This document shows positions 11,775 to 22,384 of a DNA stretch of 64,000 nucleotides, piece after piece (position 1 is the first letter of the stretch; every line of letters begins with the position of its first letter). The position numbers and the translations under genes were made by a program. The stretch covers positions 255,295,863-255,359,862 of the forward strand of contig CP136064.1 of assembly GCA_032622095.1 (NCBI GenBank), given 5' to 3'. The notes beneath the pieces are model-generated. The model did not search any database. It saw nothing but the letters and a program-made list of their open reading frames with translations, and was not told the origin of the DNA. The stretch comes from Siphonodentalium dalli (taxonomy: Eukaryota > Mollusca > Scaphopoda > Gadilida > Siphonodentaliidae).

Positions 11775-14700
11775 TCAAGTCACAGAACTTATACAAACTG
11801 TTACAGCCTCGTGATAACTGTAGTAGGTTGGTGTTACGGAGGCTGTTATTCTTAATGAGCTTTTAGCATACACATGGTCTATTAAGGTTCCACCTTCGGT
11901 AGTGTTTTCTCTAACTAGTTGTCTGTATCTTTTACCTTCAAACATTTCGCATATGGAAGATCTTTCAGTGTTGTTGAGATTCTGATTAAAATCTCCCAAA
12001 ACTAAGGTGTGCTCATAGTCTGAGAGAATATTAATGAGTTCTTTGAGCTTGTTCAGAAATAAGGCTAAGTCATAGGAAGGAGTTCTATAAATAACTACAA
12101 TTACTAAATCATGTGTCATGTCAATCAAGCTATAGTATTCAAGATTTGTAACATTCAGGGTGAAAGGTCTGATTTGAGAGTTGTCTTGTATATATACACC
12201 CACACCTCCATTTTTTTGTTTTTTTAACTTGCCAAACAGTGACTTAGAGTTGTCATAGGACCAATGCCTTGAATTGTGATGGAGGGTATGATTTTCCCAG
12301 AACAAAACATCACACTGTTCTTGATTTGTAGTTAACCATGTCTCTGTTAGTGCTATACATTGCATAGAACTGAACCTGTGATCTTGCTTCATATCTCCGA
12401 AATGAGCAAATAGTCCCTGAATATTGTGGAGTAAAATATTTGTTTCACCAGATATGACAGGATTATCATCAATGAATTTTGGCATGTCTTCTAATGCCTT
12501 CGAAACAGTATCATCACAATATATTTTAGAGCTCAAGTTCTCCAAATTACAGCCCTCAATTGACAGTCCATTCAGGTTTGTCACTCTGCTCAGTGCAACA
12601 TAGCTCATTCCTGGAGCAAACACATTATCTAATGAAATCACAGCTTTCTCGACAGTGATTCCCTGAACTTTGTGAATTGTACATGCATAACAAATCATGA
12701 GAGGAAATTGTCTTCTGACAGTTCGAACCTTTGTTTCTAGGTTCTCTTCGAGAGCCACGATTTTCACAGCTGATTCTCCACTGCTGGTTGGATATTTATT
12801 ATCTCTGCCAATTGATTTATCATCAAATGCCACTAAGATTTCTTTTGTTTTTATATCATCAGAATCGATATTTCTCAACTCAATTATTTCTCCCATAGAG
12901 CCATTGACTAGCCCTTGACTCAAGTCCAGATTTCTCAATAACATTACTCTGGCACCCACAGCTAGTTGAAGTTCAGGTAACAAAGCATTTTGAACATTCT
13001 GATAAGGTTTATCCCTCTTTATCAAAATACTATCTTCAGATTTAACATAATCTTCTGCTAGACACTCATATATGTTATCAGCAAACTTTTCATTCATCAC
13101 TTGTTTGTTATAAGCATTAACTTTTTTTTTGGTACTACAAATGTGGAGAGCATCTGGGATTTGCTTATTAAAACAACTGGATATTATCTCTTTGTCTGAA
13201 CTATTAAGTTGTTCTGATTTCCCTTTGATTCTACATCTATTCAACATATGAGCAAAGACAGCATCATCTCTCTGACGCATTACTTCAGTCAGCTCAGCTA
13301 TTTCAAATGTTGGATTGAAAATATCCTCTGGATCACTTGTTTTTACAAAGAGCTTTTGGTCATTGGACACTCTGACCGGTGGTAGTTGGTAAAAGTCTCC
13401 AACCAAAATTACAGTCACTCCTCCAAAGAGTACATTATCTGGTGATCTCTTAATCTGAGTAAGCCTCTCATGTAAATACAAAAGTAGTTTTTTGGAAATC
13501 ATGCTGACTTCATCAACAATTATGGCTAACAAACTCCGAAGATTACACCTCATAGTGCTGACAATTTTTTCTGGAAGCCCGTGTGTTGGCATGGGTAGCT
13601 TCATGGGAATAGAGAAGGTAGAATGTAATGTTGACCCTTTGATGTTGTGAGCTGCAGTGCCTGTTGGGGCCATCAAGAGAACAGTTTTATCATCAGGATT
13701 AACAGCCACTTGTGATAGCAGTCTTGTCATTTCATAATAAAGACATTTAATTAAATGTGATTTTCCAACACCAGCCCCTCCTGTCAAAAACAGATGGATA
13801 GGCGGCTTAGATTGTGCGCCTTGGACAATATCTAAACACCAATTTCTAATTTCATAGAATATTGTTCTCTGTTTTTCATTCATAGATCTTAAAAGTGGTA
13901 AAATTTCCAATTTCGTGTATTTAACATCTGCTTTCTCTGAACTTGTACCAAGTGCAAATTCATTTTGACAGTCAAAATTTTCATCATCTTTTACAGTCGA
14001 AGTGACTTTCCCTTTCATTTCTAATCTCTCCAATTCGGACTCGGGACATAGTCTGGCCCATGCATCTTCCATACTAATATTTTTCATCACATCTTGAGCA
14101 TTATCTATATCATTTGTATGAGGCTCAAATGCTTCTCTATTACAATCTACGATGGATTTCACAGATTGCGTCAGGTTACTTCCACTGAGTTTGACATGTC
14201 CATTTTCATAAAAATCACTGAATAGTATGAATGGACTTGGTTTCAACTGTTGATCAGATCTATGTGGCAAATATAATTGCAGAATACCATGGTAAAATTT
14301 TTCTGGTACAGTAGACTTTGGGTATCGTGGAAATTTTAAAATTGCATCTTCAGATCTTGTTCTTTTCTGGATATAACCAAGATTGTTTTGTAATCGGAAC
14401 ACAGTTTCAGTGATATCAGAATCTTTCACATTGTCTGCACCTTTGGGTACCTGTGATTTTGCCAGTACTCTGTACTGAGAACAAAATGTTGCCAAGCTCA
14501 TGCTTTCAAATTCATTCATTGCTGGTCTTTCTTTGTATCTGTCTACCAAATTTGTCATCCAGATGTTGGGTGTGTTTTCAGTTATATATTTCAGTGGTAG
14601 GCTCATTCTTGTGGGATTTTCCCCTACTGGTACAAACTGTACTTTTCTAGAACATTCTTTCATGCTAAGGTTACAAACTCGGAATATGCTCTCTTGAGCA

Positions 14701-17700
14701 GTTATTTCCCTTTTATTGAGATAAGTGCGGCCAAGTTTTCTTAAGGTTTCCTTTGCACTTGTGTTGCCTTCCGCAGCTTCTTTTTTTGTTTGACTCAACA
14801 ATGTACTCATATAACTTTCATTTTTTGATATATAACTGACAACATAACAGATGCAGCTGTAAACATCTGTGACATATTGAATGTCCATGTTCGCATTCCA
14901 ACATCTTAGGAGATCTGCATTGTACTGATTAGTCCAAATGGATTTTGGTGATCGTTTCAAGATAATACTATTTTTGTCAGACACAACATCAAGAATAGTC
15001 TCAAACTCATCCTGAGTGATTTGAGCCTTATCAAACAGCTCATTACATGAAGAGATACAATTGTTTTTATCCAACAGTAGTTTTCCAAGGGTTTCAATTG
15101 TCTGTTTTGCTTTATCTATCATATCTGAATCTCTTGGTTGATCTTTGTCAAATGGTCTCAATAATAAAGTTCGCTCTGATGCCGGCCTTGGAAAATTGAA
15201 CCGACACTTTGTACTCTTTTTGCGACATGAATCAGTGTGTTTCTTACTATGTTGCTGAACATGAGTAACTATTTCATGAAGCTCAGGGTCTGCCCCCTCG
15301 TCAGGTATCTCACATGCAATATATTTATCAATAAACTCAATCACCAACGCATCATCATTGATGTTAAAATGTGGAGCATTGTATATCCAAAATACACAGT
15401 GCCAGTGTTTGGCACCTCTTGAGGAGTCTTCTTGTCTATAGAAGAAGTCTTGCACAACACCTATAGGTGCAGCATCAGATTTGATTATTTTATTCAGAAA
15501 TGTCCTGAACCTGTGTTCAAGCATCCTACACACAGTCACTGGGTTAGATCTCAGTGTCTTACATTTTTCAGACCAATCAAGTTCGATGAATTTACGAGTA
15601 TCACCTCGCTGTATTAATATTGATGTGATAATTTCTGGCCATCGAAACTCTGCAGTTGAAAATGAGCAGAAAAATGTTGGAATACCAATCTGTCTCACCA
15701 TAGCAAACAAATCTTTTTGGACATTTTGCCAGTACGCTGGTGTGCCAGGTATTGACTTCATGAATTTGAAAACCTGGTCTGATTTTAATAATTCAGCCAT
15801 TCTCTCAGTATCTTTCAATACTTCTGCTGTTATTTCATCGCCATCGGATGTTATTGCGTTCCCTTTTCGACAGACAATTGATATCTGAGAAATAACTTTA
15901 TGTAGATCAGATAGGTACTGACTTAAAAATATGAAGTTAATATCTTCAGCAAATCTATTGTCAGCATTCATCAATCTCATGTTGAAATATCTGCTTAGTG
16001 TTATTCGTTCAGATCTATCTTCTTCATGTGTGTTTTTACCATGAGGAAACTGTACTGGGAATGCTTGACACTCAATTCCCTTTGCTCTCAATATATGGAG
16101 AGGATTATTCCCTTCAGCTGGTGCTAGATTAATGATGTCATCAGTTGTATTATCTAAAACAAACTGTTCCATATCATCTGGTTGTAAACATGTTTCAGAT
16201 GGAAAAGCACTATTTTGAGCAACCATTTCATCTTCAGAATCAGTCTCATCTTCTGAATTTATCTCTAGATCATTATTTTGATTTTCATTCGGATCTTCAC
16301 ACCAATCCTCATCAATTGTTACATCATTGAACCACTTATTCTCTCGCTTGAGGAATGTTAAAGCTTTATATAATTTTTCAGGATTCACTTGCTCATATTC
16401 ATAATATCCTTCATAGCATAACTTTCTCTTCAGTCTAACACGTAATAATGAACTTGTGTTCTCTTGTCTGGGTAATCTATTTGTTGTCTTTTTCAGATCA
16501 GACGGCACACAAACAACAGGTCCTTTAACTCCCTGTTGGCCGCCTTTTGGAAGCTTGAGCATTTTGAAAAATGGAATTACTGGTGCTATCAAATGCCTCT
16601 CTAAGCTGTTGAGACAAGCAAGTTCCTCAGGAATTTCTTCCAGACTCATGTTGTTGTAATGAGATTCAGTTGGGATTTTGCCCTTGATAATTTTGTTGTG
16701 GCATGTAGTGCATATCCACTGTTTTGAGCAAGGCATTTCAGAGTATGGACAATCATTTCCACATCCCTTACTGCACTCATGCACATATTTCCTAGAGATG
16801 CAATTGTCAGCAATATCAGTTATGTCTGAACCTTTCTCATCATATATTTCCAAGTTACATTTCTTCACCTGATTTGCGAAGAATATTCGTTCACAGCAAG
16901 AGCATACATACTCTGGCCCATGAGATATCTCATCTCTAAACTTCTTCAGTACATTCAGGTAGACAGAGCTCAAAGTTTTTTCTATTGATTTATTAATTAT
17001 GTATTTCTTTTTGTTCTTATTGATGAGTCTTTGTCTAAACTTCTGATCTCTTCTATATTTGGCTTTAACAGCCAATATCAGTTTTTTTCTGTAAACATTA
17101 TTTCGAGCATATCTTTTTTTGCCACAAATTACTTTCTGTTGTCTGTATGAAAGATCCTTTGAATATCTTTCTCTGTTATCTTTTAACAACTTTGTCCGGA
17201 AAAGAGTATCTGATTCATACCTTTTCTTAGAGAAGTTCTTCACATTTTCTCTGTGCTTCTCATTTTCTCTGTATTTCAGTACAGAATACTTTTTCACCTC
17301 AGCTCTGTGTTTATCATTATTTTTATACTTATCAATAGAAAGTTTTCTCAAGTGATCTCTATGTTTTTCACTCTGTTTATATTTCTGGGATGATGAACTC
17401 TTTTTTGAATCTCTGTAAGCTTTATCTGTTTGATATTTGTGTATGTGATATGTCTTTTTCAAACCTCTATACAAAGGATCATCCTCATATTTCCTTTTCA
17501 TATAATCACTCATGTAATCATTCCAATTAGTATCATTTTTGTGAATAATTTTATTTATTCTGGGTTTCTTTTTGTGACACAATTTAATTGTTTTCCTTTT
17601 TCGCTTTTTTTGTTTATCTTGTTTCCCAGGTTTATAACCCATTGGATTTTCTTGAACCATAGGAGCAATCTGTCCATTGTCAAATCCACTGTCTGAAGTG

Positions 17701-19391
17701 AGAACAACATCATAGTGTGTACCATTGATGTTATGTAAGTAGATAGCTTGGGAGTATGAATTTCGTACCACGTTATCAAAATCTCTTGGTGGATATTTCA
17801 CCCATGATGTGTTGTATGTAAATATATCAATGTCAATTAAATCACAAACAGCAAGTATTTCTACTTCTGTTGCCCATGTCCCTTGTAGTTTCATCCCTGA
17901 ATTATCAACATATTGAACAATGTCATAAACTCCATGTCTTAGCCACTGTTGAAATTTATCTTTTTTTGTAAGCAAGTGTCTCACAACAGATTGTCTGATA
18001 ACATCATGATGTTTTTCTGTGCCAGTGAGAGCAAAAGATATGGCTCTAAAAAAGCAATTTCCATCAGGAGATATTTTCCTCGTTTTGAAATTTTCTTTTA
18101 TTTCATTGCAACTCTCATATAATATTGTTTCTTCAACAGACAATCCAAATGATTTACATGCATCAGCTTGCTGCTGACCATCAAGTGGATTAAACATGAT
18201 AGAATCACTTCTTGAGTGGCCCATTATTGCAAGATCATCAAACAGATCACAAATTATCTCAATATTCATGCCAGTAAGTTCGCATATGGTGGAATCATAG
18301 TTATTCATTGAAACAATTAGCTGGCCAAAGTGGTGGCTAAGAGCAGTCAAATTTTGGAACATCAGGAGAACACTTGTTCCATCTGGAGTCTGCAAACCCA
18401 GGTTATCTCGGGAATGAGAGTCAAATAAGAAAAATATATTTTCTGATTTCCCAACAATCACTGTGTAACCCATAAATGTCACAAAACAATAGTTTGATGT
18501 CTGGAGGATAGAATTTAATGCCTCATGAACAGGAATTAGAGCTAATTCATTAGCTTCTTCACTCGTGCAAAATATTCCTGCCTGAACAGGAGATTGCTGA
18601 CTAAACTTGAATTTCTCACTAAAAGCTTCATATGTTTCAGGAAGTTCTTGAATGTCAAGGTATTGGGGAACGTGTCCCTCCCACTTAGGTTTGTATTTGT
18701 GATCAGGATCAGGATGTCTTAACTGAGAGTACATATCTGTCCCTTGTTGAATGACAATATCCATATCTTCTGCTTTCCATAAATTTAGATTTTTCACTTT
18801 TGAGAAAGCTGCTGCCATGAGGCAAGCTGCAGTACATTGTACACCACGGTATTTGAATATCTGATCTCCTTGATGGCATGTGCCTTGCAATATGCTAAAG
18901 GCTAAAGTGTCACTCATACTTATTTGAGGACTGTCATTCAGACATTCTTCATTTTGTTCAGCAATGATTTCATTTGTCTCAGTTTTTATGTCTTCATTTG
19001 TGACTTTTTTGTCATTTTCATTTTGTTCAAGAACAATTTCATTTGTTTCATTTTGTTCATAAATATCATGATCTGAGTCGGGTGCAGTGCAGTTTTTAGT
19101 CGTGCTCGTTTTGACTACCATGCTTTGTGTCTCATTTTTGTCTAGCTCATCTCTTATTGACGTCGATTCGTGCCAATCTAAATCAACACAGGGAACACGC
19201 ATTGCTGTGTGTTGATCGGGCTTATTTTGTGACGCGGATGAGGGACGAGAGTCCACAAGCATGGCATTTGAGCTTTGTTCTGACTCTGCTTTATTTACTG
19301 CCCTATTAGTTTGACTCTCTGAGCGTAACTTAACCATTCTCTGTTTCTTCTTTCTTCTTCTCGCATCACTACTCATCCCTCTCTTAGGCAT
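11775..19391 (-). CDS. Helentron (Helitron2) Rep-helicase polyprotein with OTU and endonuclease domains
   Basis: Single 2538-codon frame without stops. Order, with residues seen: Arg/Lys-rich start and Asn/Glu-rich linker (1-165); a papain-fold-like segment with Cys186 in 'GVQCTAAC' and Asp324/His326 in 'FDSHSR', resembling UL36/C76-type deubiquitinases; OTU cysteine protease (Asp443, Cys446, His559); an array of basic 'KY....KHR' repeats (about 585-800); Cys-pair zinc-binding region (from about 834); Helitron Rep with the HUH motif His1329-Trp-His1331 and paired tyrosines 1516 and 1520; Pif1-like SF1B helicase with Walker A Gly1876-Lys1877-Ser1878, 'VDEVS' near 1960, 'GDFYQLPPV' near 2000 and 'ALSR' near 2267; and an APE-like endonuclease from about 2318 (Asp2467/Asn2469 in 'GDFN', His2527). 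Rep nicks and joins single strands, the helicase unwinds, and the endonuclease is the hallmark of Helentrons. Odd: the usual Ser-Asp-His endonuclease motif reads Ser-Tyr-His. The ATG directly follows a 'TTTTTAG' acceptor-like sequence, so an upstream intron is possible. Confidence 0.95.
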   Translation of the reverse strand: MPKRGMSSDARRRKKKQRMVKLRSESQTNRAVNKAESEQSSNAMLVDSRPSSASQNKPDQHTAMRVPCVDLDWHESTSIRDELDKNETQSMVVKTSTTKNCTAPDSDHDIYEQNETNEIVLEQNENDKKVTNEDIKTETNEIIAEQNEECLNDSPQISMSDTLAFSILQGTCHQGDQIFKYRGVQCTAACLMAAAFSKVKNLNLWKAEDMDIVIQQGTDMYSQLRHPDPDHKYKPKWEGHVPQYLDIQELPETYEAFSEKFKFSQQSPVQAGIFCTSEEANELALIPVHEALNSILQTSNYCFVTFMGYTVIVGKSENIFFLFDSHSRDNLGLQTPDGTSVLLMFQNLTALSHHFGQLIVSMNNYDSTICELTGMNIEIICDLFDDLAIMGHSRSDSIMFNPLDGQQQADACKSFGLSVEETILYESCNEIKENFKTRKISPDGNCFFRAISFALTGTEKHHDVIRQSVVRHLLTKKDKFQQWLRHGVYDIVQYVDNSGMKLQGTWATEVEILAVCDLIDIDIFTYNTSWVKYPPRDFDNVVRNSYSQAIYLHNINGTHYDVVLTSDSGFDNGQIAPMVQENPMGYKPGKQDKQKKRKRKTIKLCHKKKPRINKIIHKNDTNWNDYMSDYMKRKYEDDPLYRGLKKTYHIHKYQTDKAYRDSKKSSSSQKYKQSEKHRDHLRKLSIDKYKNNDKHRAEVKKYSVLKYRENEKHRENVKNFSKKRYESDTLFRTKLLKDNRERYSKDLSYRQQKVICGKKRYARNNVYRKKLILAVKAKYRRDQKFRQRLINKNKKKYIINKSIEKTLSSVYLNVLKKFRDEISHGPEYVCSCCERIFFANQVKKCNLEIYDEKGSDITDIADNCISRKYVHECSKGCGNDCPYSEMPCSKQWICTTCHNKIIKGKIPTESHYNNMSLEEIPEELACLNSLERHLIAPVIPFFKMLKLPKGGQQGVKGPVVCVPSDLKKTTNRLPRQENTSSLLRVRLKRKLCYEGYYEYEQVNPEKLYKALTFLKRENKWFNDVTIDEDWCEDPNENQNNDLEINSEDETDSEDEMVAQNSAFPSETCLQPDDMEQFVLDNTTDDIINLAPAEGNNPLHILRAKGIECQAFPVQFPHGKNTHEEDRSERITLSRYFNMRLMNADNRFAEDINFIFLSQYLSDLHKVISQISIVCRKGNAITSDGDEITAEVLKDTERMAELLKSDQVFKFMKSIPGTPAYWQNVQKDLFAMVRQIGIPTFFCSFSTAEFRWPEIITSILIQRGDTRKFIELDWSEKCKTLRSNPVTVCRMLEHRFRTFLNKIIKSDAAPIGVVQDFFYRQEDSSRGAKHWHCVFWIYNAPHFNINDDALVIEFIDKYIACEIPDEGADPELHEIVTHVQQHSKKHTDSCRKKSTKCRFNFPRPASERTLLLRPFDKDQPRDSDMIDKAKQTIETLGKLLLDKNNCISSCNELFDKAQITQDEFETILDVVSDKNSIILKRSPKSIWTNQYNADLLRCWNANMDIQYVTDVYSCICYVVSYISKNESYMSTLLSQTKKEAAEGNTSAKETLRKLGRTYLNKREITAQESIFRVCNLSMKECSRKVQFVPVGENPTRMSLPLKYITENTPNIWMTNLVDRYKERPAMNEFESMSLATFCSQYRVLAKSQVPKGADNVKDSDITETVFRLQNNLGYIQKRTRSEDAILKFPRYPKSTVPEKFYHGILQLYLPHRSDQQLKPSPFILFSDFYENGHVKLSGSNLTQSVKSIVDCNREAFEPHTNDIDNAQDVMKNISMEDAWARLCPESELERLEMKGKVTSTVKDDENFDCQNEFALGTSSEKADVKYTKLEILPLLRSMNEKQRTIFYEIRNWCLDIVQGAQSKPPIHLFLTGGAGVGKSHLIKCLYYEMTRLLSQVAVNPDDKTVLLMAPTGTAAHNIKGSTLHSTFSIPMKLPMPTHGLPEKIVSTMRCNLRSLLAIIVDEVSMISKKLLLYLHERLTQIKRSPDNVLFGGVTVILVGDFYQLPPVRVSNDQKLFVKTSDPEDIFNPTFEIAELTEVMRQRDDAVFAHMLNRCRIKGKSEQLNSSDKEIISSCFNKQIPDALHICSTKKKVNAYNKQVMNEKFADNIYECLAEDYVKSEDSILIKRDKPYQNVQNALLPELQLAVGARVMLLRNLDLSQGLVNGSMGEIIELRNIDSDDIKTKEILVAFDDKSIGRDNKYPTSSGESAVKIVALEENLETKVRTVRRQFPLMICYACTIHKVQGITVEKAVISLDNVFAPGMSYVALSRVTNLNGLSIEGCNLENLSSKIYCDDTVSKALEDMPKFIDDNPVISGETNILLHNIQGLFAHFGDMKQDHRFSSMQCIALTETWLTTNQEQCDVLFWENHTLHHNSRHWSYDNSKSLFGKLKKQKNGGVGVYIQDNSQIRPFTLNVTNLEYYSLIDMTHDLVIVVIYRTPSYDLALFLNKLKELINILSDYEHTLVLGDFNQNLNNTERSSICEMFEGKRYRQLVRENTTEGGTLIDHVYAKSSLRITASVTPTYYSYHEAVTVCISSVT

Positions 19392-19640
19392 CTAAAAATT
19401 TCAGAAAATAATACACAGCCATCAAGGCATTTTTTCAGTCATATTATCCATCTTAAGTTAATGTATCATCCAAAAACCAAATGTGAATGGACAAACAGAC
19501 CCAAACTAAAGGTGTGACTGTCCCAATGGGACTAAGGATACCCTCCGTGTTTTTAAAATACTAACATGTTTCACATGTCGGTAAACATTTCGTTAAAATA
19601 ATAAAATAACAGTTCCCATTGCAGGTGCACAAACCTAACC
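19392..19640 (-). other. Presumed 5' flank of the Helentron
   Basis: No ORF. The bases just before the start codon, read on the minus strand, are 'CTGAAATTTTTAG', which resembles an intron 3' end. The element's 5' terminus and promoter could not be placed. Beyond about 19,640 a different dispersed repeat begins. Confidence 0.35.
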
Positions 19641-19644
19641 GTAA

Positions 19645-20096
19645 TCTTATACCTATTGACCGAAAAATGTAGGAATAAAAGCTCGGACAAAATTATGCAT
19701 TTTGCAAAAATGTTTTAAGTCGAAAAAGGGGAATAACTCCACACAAAAAGTCAGACAGACATCATAATCGCAGATGCACAGGTTCCCATGGTACTAAATA
19801 TCAGTGCCAAGATTAAAAAACATTGACCTAAAAATGTAGAAATAAAAGCTCGGACAAAATTAGGCATGCTGCAAAAAAATGTCTAAGTTGAAAAAGGGGG
19901 AATAACTCCAACAAAAAAAGTCCGACAGACGTCACAGGTTCCCATGGTGGTTGATGCCTGTGCCAAGTTTGACGGAAATTGATAAAACAACAGCTGAGAA
20001 AAACTCCGGACAAATTTGTGTCCACGGACGGATGACAGACCGGACGGACAAGCCGACCCCAGTATACGCCCCCTAACTTTGTTGCAGGGGGTATAA
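19645..20096 (+). repeat. Hairpin-ended interspersed repeat with internal tandem core, copy A
   Basis: Two consecutive cores of about 165 bp share 'AAAGCTCGGACAAAATTA' and 'CAGGTTCCCATGG'. They are followed by 'GGACGGACAAGCC' and a terminal hairpin at 20,063-20,095 ('TATACGCCCCC' ... 'GGGGGTATA') that runs into 'ATGAT'. A second, diverged copy with a single core is at 21,536-21,850. No coding capacity. The architecture (tandem cores plus a hairpin end) recalls non-autonomous Helentron-type elements, but the family is not proven. Confidence 0.7.
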
Positions 20097-20099
20097 TGA

Positions 20100-20405
20100 T
20101 AGCTCGATGGACTAATGGACAGTCAATGACTGGAGTTTTCTACTACTACTAGTACATGTACTTGTCAAAATGACTTACAATGTAAGACAAGTATTTCTAA
20201 ACAGGGACATAGCTGGAGGATCTTCGGTGAGCAGGGAACAGATCTCAATCCAAGTCTCCCTAAGACCCAACAAACCAAATATTATACATGTAAACTGAAT
20301 AGGCCTGAATGTTTATGAGAAGACTATTTAAAAGTGCTATGGAGAAAGAGTGATGTCCCTGGTTCCGCCCCTGTATGACCCCATTTGAATAAACCTGAAT
20401 GATTC
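20100..20405 (+). repeat. Dispersed repeat fragment related to 2391-2545
   Basis: From 'CAGTCAATGACTG' to about 20,240 the sequence is a diverged relative of the duplicated segment's 2391-2545. The remainder up to the hAT-like MITE has 'CCCATTTGAATAAACCTGA', similar to 10,022-10,045. No ORF of note. Confidence 0.45.
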
Positions 20406-21523
20406 TAGTGCTGGGCGGTATTTCGGTATACCGATTATAGTCGGTAAGATTTTCAATACCGTTACCGTTATTCTTTCCCATAATCGGTAAACCTTGAAGA
20501 CGGTATTATCGCGGTTACATACCATTACCGAGTATATTGTGGTTTTCCTTTGTCGGGATACAAAGAAATTACTTCGTTTCTTTACACCGTATTTCATCGA
20601 AATCACAATTAAGAGGTAGCGAGTTTGTGCCAGGAGACAGCGTTGCTGTAAATTGGGCTGGAGTAGCTACTAGCGTTGCGGATTCTGTTTACCAAGTCAT
20701 CCCCGAAATTGGTGCAAATATATTTCAAGACTTACGTTGTGTGCCCCATTTTAAAATGACCAGTCCGTTTTAATGATTTGCGTGTGCAAGTTTATGTCAT
20801 TTCCAAACAAAATGCATTCCTTCCCCACCTGGGACAAAATCCAGCCCAACATTATATTGCAAGGTATGATTGCATCATTCTGCGCCTTTTTTAATCGACT
20901 GAATGCATGGGCAGCTTATTATTTCAGGGGTGTTATCGAGTGGGAATAATTGATCACATTCATAAACCTGGATTTAAAAGTATGATTTATAATAATGCAA
21001 CGGGAAGTCAATAATAGTTCTAGAAGTTAAATACTTTGGAAGTAATACACTTCATTTCCCGGCATTTAATAAAATCATCGTACTTATTCTTAAGTTATTC
21101 ACACCCGGCGGAACATTCCAATATCAACGTCACAGCACGTGCTCTGCAAGTCGGCACTGTCAGTTGGGGATTGTTTCAAAGCTCTTGGGTGTATCCAACT
21201 TCGCTGAATGATGCTTGCATTAAATTGTATACATCACAATTATTACCTGTATTTAAGATCAGCTCATGAATCCATGCATGCAGATAATGATACATTCATT
21301 GATTGCATTCCATAATTTAATAAAACGGAGCGTAAATTTCCTTGTTTTATGTAATATGGGTAGCGATTAGATTTCCCTCCATAAACAGTCGACCTGTGCT
21401 CCAAACGAATGCTACAAAACGGGGGTTTTAAGGGATTAGTTTAAATAATCGGTAATACCGTATACCGCGGTATTATTTTAGGATTACCGCGGTATTTTTA
21501 TGGTTAAATACCGCCCAGCACTA
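20406..21523 (+). mobile_element. hAT-like MITE, second member
   Basis: The ends are an 18-bp perfect inverted repeat 'TAGTGCTGGGCGGTATTT'. The element is 1118 bp, non-coding, and rich in 'CGGTATACCG'-type subterminal motifs at both ends. It shares the 'TG.TGGGCGGTA'-like end and size class with the element at 4595-5696. The flanks are 'AATGATTC' and 'CCTGAATC', matching only 5 of 8, so a clean target duplication is not shown. Confidence 0.82.
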
Positions 21524-21535
21524 CCTGAATCCCTA

Positions 21536-21850
21536 ACCCTAGTAATCCTTAACCTCCTGACCTAAAAATTTAGGAACAAAAGCTCGGACAAAATAATGCA
21601 TGTTGCAAAAATGATGAAAAAGGGGGATGACGCCACTAAACAAAGTAGGACAGACATCATAATAAAAAATGTCAGACAGATGTAATATTTGCAGGTGCAC
21701 AGGTTCCCATGGTAGTTGATATTTGTGCCAAATTTCACGGAAAATTATTAAAAAACGACAGAAAAACTGCGGACAAATTTGTGTCTACAGATGACTGACG
21801 GACAAGCTGATTCCAGTATACCCCCCACAAGTTTGTTGCGGGGGTATTAT
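21536..21850 (+). repeat. Hairpin-ended interspersed repeat, copy B
   Basis: Single-core relative of 19,645-20,096. Shared landmarks are 'GACCTAAAAAT', 'AGCTCGGACAAAAT', 'CAGGTTCCCATGGT' and 'GGACAAATTTGTGTC'. The hairpin at 21,817-21,847 ('TATACCCCCC' ... 'GGGGGTATT') is followed by 'ATTAATTG'. Confidence 0.7.
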
Positions 21851-22384
21851 TAATTGAAAAATAAAATTTCAAGACTACATACCGACCCTATTTATTTCCA
21901 GCTGGTATATAAACCCAAACCAGACATATAATTTTCTTTGGCCAAAACATGATATATAATAAAATAAGCACAAATAAATACATGCAACAGTATTTCAACT
22001 GAAAATTCAATATTAACTGGCATGCATGATTTATCTGCATAGTAAGAAAAAAATATTACATGCCTGTATCAGCCATATGATAACTCGAAAATATGAGATA
22101 GCTAAAACTCAAGTACCACTGTACCAGGTTGAAACAATTTCGAAAAACAAGAGCACAATTTTAATATCACAAATTTAACCAAGTCAGTTCTTGGAAACAC
22201 CGAAGTACCCTCAAATTGTTTAGCAGAAATTTATACAAACAGACATATTTTAAGCGCTTTATGAACTGTAAGTTTATTATTATTATTATACCACAGGGAA
22301 ATCAGGATTTCATGCACCAAGGTTTTCCAACAATATTTGTAGAAAAGAAAACCTAACTGACACAATCTAGGAAAATTAACACAA
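21851..22384 (+). other. AT-rich stretch, nothing recognised
   Basis: No ORF above noise, no repeat match elsewhere in the window, and no RNA gene signature seen. Confidence 0.4.

Noticed and set aside
12697-19309. Plus-strand frames (up to 135 codons) across the Helentron
   Set aside because: Antisense shadows of the 2538-codon minus-strand ORF.
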